Shown: positions 1-9,391 of the stretch, in pieces
Position numbering within the stretch: the stretch's first letter is position 1
How the letters are laid out: every line of letters starts with the position of its first letter
DNA from: Kordia antarctica
GTDB taxonomy: Bacteria > Bacteroidota > Bacteroidia > Flavobacteriales > Flavobacteriaceae
Length of the DNA stretch: 64,000 nt
Assembly: GCF_009901525.1 (NCBI RefSeq)
Contig: NZ_CP019288.1
Coordinates: 3,563,501 to 3,627,500, forward strand
Direction of reading: 5' to 3'
Program-made: the position numbers and the translations under genes
The notes under the pieces: generated by a model
Databases searched by the model: none
Told to the model about the DNA's origin: nothing
Seen by the model: only the letters and a program-made list of their open reading frames with translations

Positions 1-873
1 TTCTGGTGCTTCAAAAATCAAATTGCTTTCTAAATTATACATTCCGTTAGGTTGAAATGTAATTGTGACTTTTTCAAGCGGATAATATTTGTATCTGTTT
101 TGTAATCCTAACGGAACATATTCGACAATAGTAAAATCGTCTTCGGTATACGTGATTTCTACTTGATCTAACGTGGAATAAAACAGCTTTACTTGTTCAT
201 TAACTAACTCAATATCAACTCTGGAATAAAAAATTTTGTCTTTATTTTTCTGTTTAATTCCTGCCCAACAAACTATAAATTGTTCCTTAAAAACTTGGTA
301 ATATGAGTCTAAATTTTTGTGCTCGTTGTTGATGAAATTAATTACGCTATCAAGTGTTAATTTAATATTATTTTGCGCACTTTTTTCAATCTGAGCAACG
401 ATTCCAGAATTCACATCTTTAATCTCAATATCAAACACTTTTGGCATGGAAATGCTTCCATCACGCAGAAAAACAGAACCGCCATAATATTTCCAAATAT
501 TTTTTCGAAGTGACGTAATCTTGTCAATTGGTCTAATCGTAACCAAACCCACTACTTTTCCTTTTGGTAAATGTGGAAAGTAAATATTTTCATATTGCAC
601 AATCGGTGGATTTGCCAAATAAGCATTTATTAAATTCTGAATCTTGCTATCGTCAAAAAAATCTACGCCAACAATTTGATTATCTTCATCTTCCACACCA
701 ATTACGATGAACGAATTGTTTTTCGGATTGCTGTTAGAAAGCGCACAAATATGTTTCAAAAACTTTGCTTTTCCTTCTTTTTCATCAATATTCAACTTTC
801 GCTTTTTGTCATAAAAACTATTCTCGTCGTTGTGCGCGAGCAAATTTTTAATCAAAAGACGTTTGTTAATCAT
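1..873 (-). CDS. AlbA_2/Schlafen-like ATP-binding domain protein, partial
   Basis: The frame is open for 291 codons from the ATG at 871-873 to the window edge, so the C-terminus is missing. The N-terminal part contains a SFIVIGVEDEDNQIVG stretch followed by a predicted helix. This is typical of the AlbA_2 (Schlafen AlbA-2, formerly AAA_4) nucleic-acid/ATP-binding domain found in many bacterial transcriptional-regulator-like or defence-linked proteins. Its start overlaps the stop of the upstream HD-domain gene by 4 nt (ATGA), so the two are probably translationally coupled. The exact function is unknown; the domain call is by eye. Confidence 0.7.
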   Translation of the reverse strand, partial: MINKRLLIKNLLAHNDENSFYDKKRKLNIDEKEGKAKFLKHICALSNSNPKNNSFIVIGVEDEDNQIVGVDFFDDSKIQNLINAYLANPPIVQYENIYFPHLPKGKVVGLVTIRPIDKITSLRKNIWKYYGGSVFLRDGSISMPKVFDIEIKDVNSGIVAQIEKSAQNNIKLTLDSVINFINNEHKNLDSYYQVFKEQFIVCWAGIKQKNKDKIFYSRVDIELVNEQVKLFYSTLDQVEITYTEDDFTIVEYVPLGLQNRYKYYPLEKVTITFQPNGMYNLESNLIFEAPE

Positions 874-1502
874 AATAGCGAAGTAAGTTCTTTTTGAATG
901 TTTTTTCTAGCGAAAGCTTCCCATAAATCATGGTATTTCTCCGTGTAATAAATTCGTGGACGTTCTAGAAAATGCTGCAATACTTTTTTTCTTCCTTTAG
1001 TATACATAAAATCTGGAAACATGGAATATTCTGCTCTAATTTTTTGAGTGTACTTTTCATACGTTTCCCAAGTTGTTCCTAAAATTGCCAAATCCCAGTC
1101 CAAAAGATAGGCATTATCTTGATTTTGAGCATTTATGACTTCGTGTTTTTTTGTAGAAATGATCAAATTTGCACAGTTTTCTATCCTTTTTGGATCAAAC
1201 TGAAGTTTTATTAATCGCTTTCGCGCGAATGTTGCACTTTTCAATTCATTAGTACTTTTCACTGAATTATAAATAACATCGTGATACCAAATGGCGAATT
1301 GTACTGTGTCATAATCTTCCAAATCAGCTTGATCGTTTGTTGCTAATTGAAACATATAATCAAGATGATTCAAGTTGTGATAGTGACGTTTTTTAGAAGT
1401 ATATTTTTCATGTATTTCAATCCAAAGTTCATTCAATAATAAATCATCATCGGTATATTTCGATGATAAATTCAACCACGATTGATGCAACTCATTTTTC
1501 AT
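870..1502 (-). CDS. HD-domain metal-dependent phosphohydrolase-like protein
   Basis: The 210-residue protein resembles the predicted metal-dependent HD superfamily group (COG4339-like). It has a YHNLNH segment (His42, His46) followed by the HD pair in AIWYHDVIY (His74-Asp75), which would bind a divalent metal. No signal peptide is seen, so it is probably cytoplasmic. It overlaps the SWIM gene upstream by 4 nt and the AlbA_2 gene downstream by 4 nt, so the three form one translationally coupled unit. The substrate is unknown; HD proteins of this group are often annotated only as hypothetical. Confidence 0.75.
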   Translation of the reverse strand: MKNELHQSWLNLSSKYTDDDLLLNELWIEIHEKYTSKKRHYHNLNHLDYMFQLATNDQADLEDYDTVQFAIWYHDVIYNSVKSTNELKSATFARKRLIKLQFDPKRIENCANLIISTKKHEVINAQNQDNAYLLDWDLAILGTTWETYEKYTQKIRAEYSMFPDFMYTKGRKKVLQHFLERPRIYYTEKYHDLWEAFARKNIQKELTSLL

Positions 1503-3199
1503 AAATATATTTTAGATAACTCATCTAATAAGGCAGGTTTTCTTTTATGCAAATCTCTCAGGTTTGCTGCAATAGTTTTGACATCACCTTTAAGGTTTTT
1601 GATTTTCAAGATCATTTTACAAGCGTCTTTGTAATGAGTTCTACCAGTATTACGTTGCAAATTATCATATACATGTTCGGTATATTCATGTATTATTTCT
1701 GCGCTATATTCTTCTTTTAAAGATGATTCAAAAGATTGAAGTAAGTTAATATGTGTATGAAAATAAAAATTAGATGTTTTTTGGAATATGATGTATTTAT
1801 ACAAGTCATCTATTCTATTTTCTATATTTAAAACTCTACAAATTTCTGAGGAAGAATTACGAGATTCTTTTTCTAATGCTACAATTAACGCATTTACTTC
1901 AACTTGCCAATCTTCTGAAGCATATTGTGATTTTAGCACAGAATACTGTTTTTTATGATCAGAGTGTTTTATATATAATTCTCTTGCCCATTTTAGAATA
2001 TCACTTCTATTATTTTCTGTTTGTGCAATAACTACTAATTGTTCTTTCCAATTATGAACAATTCTTCTTTGTTCTTTATTGATTTGAATTCCTTCTAATA
2101 AAATAGATTTTGCTTTTTTATACTCTTTTTGAACAATTAAATCTTTTACAATAATTTCTCTAAATTCAGGAAGCAAAATGTGCTCTTGTAAATAGTTATT
2201 TCCTGCTGCTTCTCCATCTATTTTTTTAATAATTTTATACAATACCATCGTATATCTTTCAATATCGTATTGATCTTTCATATTGTATTTTATGGCAGCT
2301 TCTAGTATTTTTCTTTCGTCATTAGTTTTAATTAATTCCACAGCAATGTCAATGAAAATCTCTTCATATCCCCAACCATAAAAAGCTTCTTTTTTAGAAG
2401 CTTGTGTTAAGTATTTGAAAAGTGTAGTTCTAAATTTTTCATCTATTTTCTTTACATTTATTTGAGACAGCAATTCCAAAGCATCATCTATTCGAGAATG
2501 AAATACTCCTGACGAATCATCAACTTCATGCAACCCTGGAATCATTACATTTATAATTGCTTGACAAATAATACTGGTGTTTTCATATTTTTCTTCCTCA
2601 AGAAATTGCGCAGCTTGCTCTATAAACTTATAAACTTCATTTCCGATTTTTGTAGCACTTCTGTATTCAATATATCCATATCTGCCTTTATGAGTTCGGA
2701 TTAAATCTTTTATAATTCTTTCGTATGTACTTAGATCAACAGTATCATTTTTTAATGCATGTTTAGAAATAATACTATTGCGAAACTCTTTGTTTTCTTT
2801 TGCTGTTTCTAGTACTAAATCATACAATTCTTTTTCAGTAAGCGCATTGAGAATCTCTTTAATTTGAGTAACTATGTTTTTACCTCTTTTTTTTCTTTCC
2901 TTTTTTGGCTTTTCTTTAGTAAGATTCATAGCGTCAGATTGCAATTCAAGTAAAGATGCCACAATATGTTTGCAAAAAACGCCTTGATCGTAAGGGCAAT
3001 CGCAAAAAACATCTTTTATAATCTCTTTTTCAAGATGTAGCTTTACATTATAATCTTCAGAACCATTTACAATAGTTTCTATAGTGTGATTATCTATAAA
3101 TTCCAGCGGTTGCACATGTCCGTTAACATAATAGTTGTAACCTCTTTTTAGTATTGTTTCACTAATATGTTGTTCAAATTCGTTTAACGGGATATTCAT
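1499..3199 (-). CDS. SWIM zinc finger domain protein
   Basis: A 566-residue protein with an N-terminal SWIM zinc finger, CxC-x7-CxH, formed by Cys66, Cys68, Cys76 and His78. A lysine-rich linker follows, then a long, mostly helical region without a recognised enzymatic motif, possibly made of helical repeats. SWIM fingers generally bind nucleic acid or protein partners. The gene looks richer in AT than the SDR gene just upstream (4-nt gap). It overlaps the HD gene downstream by 4 nt. No helicase domain is fused here, unlike the SWI2/SNF2-SWIM proteins. The role is unknown. Confidence 0.75.
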   Translation of the reverse strand: MNIPLNEFEQHISETILKRGYNYYVNGHVQPLEFIDNHTIETIVNGSEDYNVKLHLEKEIIKDVFCDCPYDQGVFCKHIVASLLELQSDAMNLTKEKPKKERKKRGKNIVTQIKEILNALTEKELYDLVLETAKENKEFRNSIISKHALKNDTVDLSTYERIIKDLIRTHKGRYGYIEYRSATKIGNEVYKFIEQAAQFLEEEKYENTSIICQAIINVMIPGLHEVDDSSGVFHSRIDDALELLSQINVKKIDEKFRTTLFKYLTQASKKEAFYGWGYEEIFIDIAVELIKTNDERKILEAAIKYNMKDQYDIERYTMVLYKIIKKIDGEAAGNNYLQEHILLPEFREIIVKDLIVQKEYKKAKSILLEGIQINKEQRRIVHNWKEQLVVIAQTENNRSDILKWARELYIKHSDHKKQYSVLKSQYASEDWQVEVNALIVALEKESRNSSSEICRVLNIENRIDDLYKYIIFQKTSNFYFHTHINLLQSFESSLKEEYSAEIIHEYTEHVYDNLQRNTGRTHYKDACKMILKIKNLKGDVKTIAANLRDLHKRKPALLDELSKIYL

Positions 3200-3203
3200 A
3201 ATT

Positions 3204-3962
3204 CTAATTTTTATTCAAAATCGTATTCGAAGCTTGTGCTGTACACATCACAATTAAATCGGCAATATTTACATGCGCAGGACGCGACACAACAAAATAC
3301 GCAATCTCAGCAACATCTTGTGGTGTTAACGGTTGGTAACCTTGATAGGCTTTCTCAGCACGCGCCGAATCACCTTTAAAACGCACATCACTAAACTCAG
3401 TTTCTACCAATCCTGGATTAATAGCGCCAACGCGAATTCCGTGTGCATGTAAGTCCATTCGCATTCCTTGATTCAGTGCGTCAACTGCGTGTTTACTGGC
3501 GCAATACACATTTCCATTCGGATACACTTCTTTTCCAGCCGTAGAACCAATATTCAAAATATGACCAGATTCTCGTGCAACCATTTGCGGAATAATTGCT
3601 TTGCTCACATATAACAATCCTTTCACATTAATATCCAACATTGCGTCCCAATCGTCCAAATTTCCTGTCTGAATCGGATCTAAACCATGTGCATTTCCAG
3701 CATTATTGATCAAAATATCAATCTTTTTGAAGTTTTCTGGTAAAGAAGCTACTGCTTTTAAAACATTTTCTTTATCGCGCACATCAAAATTTAGTGTGTG
3801 AACTTCTGTTTTTGAACTCAATTCTTTTTGCAATTCGTCCAAACGATCTTGTCTGCGTCCGCAAAGAATCAAACGTATGTTATGTTTTGCGAATTCGCGT
3901 GCAATCTCACGCCCAATTCCACTTGTCGCACCTGTAATAAAAGCTGTTTTTTTCATATTCAT
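3204..3962 (-). CDS. SDR family NAD(P)-dependent oxidoreductase
   Basis: A classical short-chain dehydrogenase/reductase of 252 residues, a normal length for the family. It shows the nucleotide-binding motif TGATSGIG (residues 10-17), the structural NNAG (86-89), and a catalytic Ser140-Tyr153-Lys157 triad in GS...YCASK. It most resembles the YdfG group (serine/3-hydroxy acid dehydrogenases), but the substrate cannot be read from sequence. It is cytoplasmic. It follows the aldo/keto reductase after 65 nt that contain a short hairpin, and precedes the SWIM gene by 4 nt, suggesting one leftward operon. Confidence 0.88.
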   Translation of the reverse strand: MNMKKTAFITGATSGIGREIAREFAKHNIRLILCGRRQDRLDELQKELSSKTEVHTLNFDVRDKENVLKAVASLPENFKKIDILINNAGNAHGLDPIQTGNLDDWDAMLDINVKGLLYVSKAIIPQMVARESGHILNIGSTAGKEVYPNGNVYCASKHAVDALNQGMRMDLHAHGIRVGAINPGLVETEFSDVRFKGDSARAEKAYQGYQPLTPQDVAEIAYFVVSRPAHVNIADLIVMCTAQASNTILNKN

Positions 3963-3981
3963 TTCCCACGAAAGTGGGAAT
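3963..3981. repeat. Short GNRA-like hairpin repeat
   Basis: TTCCCAC-GAAA-GTGGGAA forms a perfect 7-bp stem with a GAAA loop just upstream of the SDR start. Similar hairpins with different stem sequence occur at 8483-8503, 26060-26080, 46634-46651 and 55718-55737. There is no T-run, so it is not an obvious terminator. It belongs to a dispersed family of short palindromes. Confidence 0.6.
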
Positions 3982-4027
3982 CTATTTTAATTAAACTCAA
4001 TACTAATATCTAAAATCTCACTACTTT

Positions 4028-4897
4028 TCAAGGGACTTCATGCCCTTGACTTTCAGTCAACAATAAAAACCAATCTTCTAGCGACAGCTCAATTTCCAAC
4101 GCTTTCACTGCATTCGTAATTCGCTCAGGCGTTGTAGTTCCAATCACAGGATGAATTCCAGACGGATGTTTTAAAATCCAAGCCAACACCAATTGGTCTT
4201 TAGTAGCATTATATTTTCCAGTTAATGTTTCCAATGCTTTGTGAATTCGGATAGTTTGCTCATTTTTTTCTCGGAAAATAGTTCCTAAAGGTTGCCAAGC
4301 CATTGGAAGAATAGCATTTGTAATCATATCATCGAGTGTTCCGTTGTGCATGGCGTCAAAATCGGTCAATGAAAACTGAATTTGATTTGCTTTAATGACA
4401 CTTTTTGCACCAATCATTGTCAATTGCGAAGGCGTAAAATTAGAAACTCCAAAATTCTTAATCTTTCCTTGGAGTTGTAACTGATCAATCGCTTTGGCAA
4501 TTTCGTTAGGACGCATCAACGGACTTGGTCTGTGCAATAACAACAAATCCAAATAATCGGTTTGTAAATATTTTAAGGAAGTTTCCACCGACGAAATAAT
4601 ATAATCCGATGAATATTCATAATGTTTGATTGTATTTTGACGCGTTTCAGCTTGCAATTGAATTCCACATTTAGAAATCATTTGTATGCTTTCGCGATCA
4701 ATTCCGCTTTGCGCGAATGCTTTTCCAAAGTCAGCTTCCGTAGTATAACCGCCATAAATATCTGCGTGATCAAACGTTGTAACTCCTGAAGTGATACAAT
4801 GTTGAACAAGGTCAATCATTTGAGAAGTAGAAAGTTTTTTTCCCCAACTTCCCCAAGTCATGGTTCCGGCAATAATTCTAGAATAATTTGAATTCAA
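4028..4897 (-). CDS. Aldo/keto reductase (YdhF-like)
   Basis: A 289-residue NADPH-dependent aldo/keto reductase with a TIM-barrel fold. The catalytic tetrad is visible: Asp43 and Tyr48 in TFDHADIYGG, Lys76 in ISKCG and His122 in LLLHRPSP. The family also shows a GVSNF motif and a C-terminal WILKHPSGIHPVIGTT coenzyme-binding segment, both present here. The best start is a TTG at 4895-4897, giving an N-terminus (SRIIAGTMTWG) that matches the family; no upstream ATG in frame fits. It is probably the first gene of the leftward cluster. The substrate is unknown. Confidence 0.85.
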   Translation of the reverse strand: MNSNYSRIIAGTMTWGSWGKKLSTSQMIDLVQHCITSGVTTFDHADIYGGYTTEADFGKAFAQSGIDRESIQMISKCGIQLQAETRQNTIKHYEYSSDYIISSVETSLKYLQTDYLDLLLLHRPSPLMRPNEIAKAIDQLQLQGKIKNFGVSNFTPSQLTMIGAKSVIKANQIQFSLTDFDAMHNGTLDDMITNAILPMAWQPLGTIFREKNEQTIRIHKALETLTGKYNATKDQLVLAWILKHPSGIHPVIGTTTPERITNAVKALEIELSLEDWFLLLTESQGHEVP

Positions 4898-5328
4898 AGT
4901 CTATTAATTTTATGGTAAAAATACGAAATTGTTCAATTAGACTAGCTTAGACTGTTTGGATTTTTAGACATGTTAGATTCCTGGACTTGTTGGAAAGTTA
5001 GAAGTGTTAGACTTTTTGGATTAGTATAAATTATAAAATCAATCCATAGATGTATATAAAATTACGTCATTGCGAGGCACGAAGCAATCTACTTCTCGAT
5101 TAACAGATTGCTTCAGTCATACTTCTTTCGCAATTACGTTTCAAGAAAAATTCTATCGAGATTTTTTTAGCTTGTTTATCGGCACAAATTAAAAACTTGG
5201 TCTAGCATCAAGTATAGAATGACGAACTTTTCAAAAATCTAAAAAACGAAGCGATCCAACAGCAAAGCGTTTCCAAGAGCGCTAGCAATACTAAAGGCAA
5301 AGCCGTTTCCAAAAGCGAAGCGCGTCTC
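4898..5328. other. Repeat-rich intergenic region
   Basis: No gene is supported in these 431 bases. They hold TTAGAC-type simple repeats (4930-5030), a GTCATTGCGA/GAAGCAATCT palindromic element (5067-5140), and a stretch with repeated GCAAAGC(G/C)GTTTCCAA-like units (5260-5325) just beyond the end of the symporter gene. Confidence 0.7.
5067..5140. repeat. GTCATTGCGA palindromic repeat, short form
   Basis: The left arm GTCATTGCGAGGC...GAAGCAATCT is answered by a right arm AGATTGCTTC...GCAATTAC, making an imperfect inverted repeat. The same core recurs at 22676-22756, 23376-23465, 32773-32911, 43597-43757 and 44810-44971. This copy lacks the terminal inverted repeats of the longer forms. Confidence 0.7.
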
Positions 5329-7161
5329 CTAAAAAACATTCGCTTTTATCTTCTTCCAAAGTCGTATTAGAATAAATCCTGAAGTAATCACAACAATTGT
5401 CAATGAAATTGCATAGTTATAATCACCATAAATCCAATATCCTGTGGCAAACATAATACTGTAAATAAAGATCATTGCGACAAGCATTGCTAAAATTCCA
5501 GAAGGAACATTCCAAGGTTGTTTGTCGGTTACAATTTCAACATTTGCTTCTTCCGCATCAGCAAGTGTTTTTTTCCAGCCAGGTCCGCCAGGTTGTATTT
5601 TTTTATAAAAGTTGAATAAAGTTTCTTCTGTTTCAGGTTGTGTCAAAAAGGTAACTGCAACCCAAATAATCGTTGTAATCAATACTACAAGTGGAAATTG
5701 TGCATAACTCGGCATCAAACCTTCAATCGTAGTTCCATCTAAATCTTTATGTGTGAATAAAATGTCTCCGACAACAGTCAATTTAAACAAAAAAGAAATT
5801 ACGCCAGAAGCTACCATTGCTGAAATTTCGCTCCAAGCATTGATTCGCCACCAAAACCATCTTAAAATAAAAATCAATCCAGTTCCTGCGCCAAACATAA
5901 TAATGATGTTAAAAAGTTGACTTGCATTTTGTAGAAATAGCGCAAAAATTGCACTTAAAACCATTAATACAACTGTGGAAATTCGTCCAACATTTACCAA
6001 TTCTCTTTCAGAAGCATCTTTATTAATAGTTTGTTTGTAAAAATCATTCACAATATAGGATGATCCCCAATTTAAGTGTGTCGAAATTGTTGACATATAC
6101 GCCGCAACTAACGAAGCGAGTACCAAACCTAACAATCCGCTTGGTAACTTTGTTAACATTGCAGAATATGCTAAATCGTGTCCTAACTTATCCGCAGGAA
6201 TATTTGGAAATGCTTGTTGAATGCTTGCAATATCTGGAAAAACGACCAACGAAGCCAATGCAACTAAAATCCAAGGCCACGGACGTAATGCATAATGCAT
6301 AATATTGAAGAAAAATGTTGCGCCAATCGCATGATTTTCATCTTTTGCGGCTAACATTCGTTGCGCAATATATCCGCCGCCGCCAGGTTCTGCACCCGGA
6401 AACCAAGAACTCCACCATTGTACAGCAAGCGGAATAACAATCAGTGTAATCAATATTTCTTTATTACTAAAATCTGGAAAAATATTAATCTTATCGGCTA
6501 CATTTTCATGTGAAATTAAATTTTGAATTCCGCCAACTTCTGGAAGGTTCACGCAATAATATGCTGCACCAATTGCACCAGCCATTGCGACAAAAAACAA
6601 TAGAAAATCTGTATATACAACACCTTTAAATCCACCAATTGCGCTGAATATTACGGTAATAGTTCCTGCATATAATATAGTTTCTATTGGTTGCAATCCG
6701 AGCATAACTCCACCAATTTTTATCGCGGCAAGCGTAACTCCAGCCATTGCAAATACATTAAATACAACACCTAAATATACAGCTCTAAATCCTCTGAGAA
6801 ACTTTGCGGGTTTTCCGCCGTAGCGTAATTCATAAAATTCAATATCTGTAGAAACATTCGATTTTCGCCAGAGTTTTGCATACACAAAAACCGTCAATAA
6901 ACCTGTAATTAAAAAAGCCCACCACATCCAATTGGACGAAACTCCATCTTTTCGGACAATATCGGTTACAAAGTTTGGTGTATCGGTTGAAAAAGTAGTC
7001 GCAACCATAGAAACACCTAAAATCCACCACGGCATATTTCTTCCTGATAAAAAATATTCGGTTGTGTTTTTTCCTGACGTTTTGGATACGTATATTCCAA
7101 TCCCTAAAACAATGACGAAAAATCCAATAATAAGGCTATAATCTAGTACTGATAATTCCAT
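5329..7161 (-). CDS. Sodium:solute symporter family transporter
   Basis: A large inner-membrane protein of the SSS family (about 610 residues and more than a dozen hydrophobic segments) that couples Na+ entry to uptake of an organic solute. Family features are the N-terminal LDYSLIIGFFVIVLGIG helix, the TTEYFLSGRNMPWWI motif and the ATTFSTDTPNF segment lining the Na+ site. I chose the ATG at 7159-7161 (MELSVLDY) because family members usually begin there; an ATG eight codons upstream (7185) is also possible. It is transcribed away from moxR. The transported substrate (sugar, nucleoside or other) cannot be inferred. Confidence 0.85.
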   Translation of the reverse strand: MELSVLDYSLIIGFFVIVLGIGIYVSKTSGKNTTEYFLSGRNMPWWILGVSMVATTFSTDTPNFVTDIVRKDGVSSNWMWWAFLITGLLTVFVYAKLWRKSNVSTDIEFYELRYGGKPAKFLRGFRAVYLGVVFNVFAMAGVTLAAIKIGGVMLGLQPIETILYAGTITVIFSAIGGFKGVVYTDFLLFFVAMAGAIGAAYYCVNLPEVGGIQNLISHENVADKINIFPDFSNKEILITLIVIPLAVQWWSSWFPGAEPGGGGYIAQRMLAAKDENHAIGATFFFNIMHYALRPWPWILVALASLVVFPDIASIQQAFPNIPADKLGHDLAYSAMLTKLPSGLLGLVLASLVAAYMSTISTHLNWGSSYIVNDFYKQTINKDASERELVNVGRISTVVLMVLSAIFALFLQNASQLFNIIIMFGAGTGLIFILRWFWWRINAWSEISAMVASGVISFLFKLTVVGDILFTHKDLDGTTIEGLMPSYAQFPLVVLITTIIWVAVTFLTQPETEETLFNFYKKIQPGGPGWKKTLADAEEANVEIVTDKQPWNVPSGILAMLVAMIFIYSIMFATGYWIYGDYNYAISLTIVVITSGFILIRLWKKIKANVF

Positions 7162-7397
7162 AAAATAATATTCAAAAAAAGGCAATACAATCTGTAAAAC
7201 CAGAAAGTGTATCTGCTTGAGTTATCAACAAAAAAATGAGATCGTTAGATTTCAACTGTTGTTTTGGGTTTTAAAGGCTTCAATATATAAATATCCTTAA
7301 TATTTTAACCAATTATTAACAGCAATAAACGAATAATTTTAACAATTTGCATCGTTTAAAAGTGATAAGTAAATTCACGCCACAAAAAAGTACCCAA

Positions 7398-8393
7398 ATG
7401 GAAGAAACAATAGACATTAAAGCTATTAACGAAAAGATAGAAAGAGAAAGTGCATTTATCGATTTGCTAACGATGGAAATCAACAAAGTAATCGTAGGTC
7501 AAAAGCACATGGTAGAACGTTTATTAATTGGTTTGCTCGGAAAAGGACACATTCTTTTAGAAGGAGTTCCTGGATTGGCAAAAACATTAGTGATTAACAC
7601 GTTGAGTCAAGCTGTACAAGGAAGTTTTAGCAGAATTCAATTTACGCCCGATTTATTACCAGCCGATGTTGTCGGAACTATGATTTACAACATGAAAGAG
7701 AATGATTTCTCTATCCGAAAAGGACCGATTTTTGCAAACTTTGTCTTGGCAGATGAAATAAACCGTGCGCCAGCTAAAGTGCAATCGGCATTATTAGAAG
7801 CAATGCAAGAAAAGCAAGTTACTATTGGTGATACCACTTTTATTTTGGACAAACCTTTCTTAGTAATGGCAACACAAAATCCTGTGGAGCAAGAAGGAAC
7901 GTATCCATTACCAGAAGCGCAAGTGGATAGATTCATGCTAAAAACCGTGATCAGTTATCCAAAAATGGATGAAGAACAATTGATTATGCGTGCAAATCTA
8001 AAAGGAGATTTTGAAAAAGTAAATCCAGTCATTTCTGTAGAACAAATTTTGAGAGCGCAAGAAGCTGTAAAAGATGTGTACATGGACGAAAAGATTGAAA
8101 AATATATTTTGGACATCATTTTTGCAACTCGCTATCCAGAAAAATACAAACTAGCAGACTTAACACCATTAATCAGTTTTGGAGCGTCGCCTCGTGGAAG
8201 TATCAACTTAGCAAACGCGGCAAAATGTTATGCATTCATCAAACGAAGAGGTTATGTAGTTCCTGAAGATGTGCGCGCCGTTGTACACGATGTATTGCGT
8301 CACAGAATCGGAATTACGTATGAAGCTGAAGCAGAAAATATTACTTCCGAAGATATTATCAATAAGATTGTAAACGAAATTGAAGTACCGTAA
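7398..8393 (+). CDS. moxR: MoxR family AAA+ ATPase
   Basis: A 331-residue AAA+ ATPase of the MoxR/RavA type. It has Walker A GVPGLAKT (about residues 56-63), Walker B with the VLADEINRAPAKVQSALLEAMQE signature, the sensor segment FLVMATQNPVEQEGTYPLPEAQVDRF, and a C-terminal helical lid. MoxR proteins act as chaperones for VWA-domain partners, and the two VWA proteins BatA and BatB are encoded just downstream. I prefer the ATG at 7398 (MEETIDIKAINEKI) over the in-frame ATG at 7347, because family members start near this point. It is the first gene of the Bat operon. Confidence 0.9.
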   Translation: MEETIDIKAINEKIERESAFIDLLTMEINKVIVGQKHMVERLLIGLLGKGHILLEGVPGLAKTLVINTLSQAVQGSFSRIQFTPDLLPADVVGTMIYNMKENDFSIRKGPIFANFVLADEINRAPAKVQSALLEAMQEKQVTIGDTTFILDKPFLVMATQNPVEQEGTYPLPEAQVDRFMLKTVISYPKMDEEQLIMRANLKGDFEKVNPVISVEQILRAQEAVKDVYMDEKIEKYILDIIFATRYPEKYKLADLTPLISFGASPRGSINLANAAKCYAFIKRRGYVVPEDVRAVVHDVLRHRIGITYEAEAENITSEDIINKIVNEIEVP

Positions 8394-8482
8394 ATGAGTT
8401 ATGAGTTGTTAGTAGTGAGTTATGAGTTTTTTTACTCTAATTAATCATTGAACACACAAACTAAATTTAATATTTCAAATAG

Positions 8483-8503
8483 ATTCCGCATCAAGTGCGG
8501 AAT
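8483..8503. repeat. Short hairpin repeat
   Basis: ATTCCGCA-TCAAG-TGCGGAAT is a perfect 8-bp stem in the 127-nt spacer between moxR and the DUF58 gene. It is a member of the dispersed short-palindrome family. The spacer also carries ATGAGTTATGAGTT-like simple repeats (8394-8430). With no T-run, it could be an mRNA processing or stabilising structure, or an inserted repeat. Confidence 0.55.
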
Positions 8504-8520
8504 GTCCAGCAAGCTGAACA

Positions 8521-9387
8521 ATGGATACGAAAGAGTTACTTAAAAAAGTACGAAAAATAGAAATCAAAACGCGCCGATTGAGCGATCATATTTTTGGAGG
8601 AGAATATCATTCTACCTTCAAAGGAAGAGGTATGACGTTTAGCGAAGTGCGTCAGTATCAATTTGGTGACGATGTACGAAATATTGATTGGAATGTAACC
8701 GCGCGTTATAACGAACCGTTTATAAAAGTTTTTGAAGAAGAACGCGAATTGACAATGATGTTAATGGTTGATGTTTCTGGTTCAGAATTATTTGGAACGA
8801 ATACGCAATTTAAAAACGAAACAATCACAGAAATTTCGGCAACGTTGGCGTTTTCAGCAATGCAAAACAATGATAAAGTCGGACTGATTCTATTTTCAGA
8901 CGAAATTGAATTATACATTCCGCCGAAAAAAGGAAAATCACATGTATTGCGCATTATTCGTGAACTGTTAGAATTTACACCGAAAAGTACCAAAACAGAC
9001 ATTTCGCAAGCACTAAAATTCTTGTCGAGCGTAATGAAGAAAAAAGCAATCGTATTTATGCTTTCAGATTTTATTGCAGATGAATACGAACAAACTTTAA
9101 AAATTTCGGCAAAACGACATGATCTTACGGGAATCAGAATCTATGACAAACGCGAAGAGGAAATTCCAAACTTAGGAATGGTGCAAATGGAAGATTCCGA
9201 AACAGGCGAAACCATGTTAGTCAATACAAGTTCAAAAACGGTACGAACCAACTATACAAAATTCTATCAAAGCAAAGTAAACTACTTTCAAGAATTATTT
9301 TCAAGAAGTGGCGCAGGCGCATTAAGTACACGAGTTGACGAAAGTTACGTGAAAAAACTATTAGGCTATTTTAAAAGAAGAGGCTAA
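8521..9387 (+). CDS. DUF58 domain-containing protein
   Basis: A 288-residue cytoplasmic protein with the DUF58 hallmark FGDDVRNIDWNVTARYNEPFIKVFEEERE, directly followed by a VWA-like fold start, LMVDVSGSELFG (a DxSxS metal site). DUF58 genes nearly always follow moxR in Bat/aerotolerance operons. The protein is thought to be a MoxR partner, but its biochemical role is not established. It is followed by the next gene after 4 nt, indicating co-transcription. The length is normal for the family. Confidence 0.88.
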   Translation: MDTKELLKKVRKIEIKTRRLSDHIFGGEYHSTFKGRGMTFSEVRQYQFGDDVRNIDWNVTARYNEPFIKVFEEERELTMMLMVDVSGSELFGTNTQFKNETITEISATLAFSAMQNNDKVGLILFSDEIELYIPPKKGKSHVLRIIRELLEFTPKSTKTDISQALKFLSSVMKKKAIVFMLSDFIADEYEQTLKISAKRHDLTGIRIYDKREEEIPNLGMVQMEDSETGETMLVNTSSKTVRTNYTKFYQSKVNYFQELFSRSGAGALSTRVDESYVKKLLGYFKRRG

Positions 9388-9391
9388 ACGA

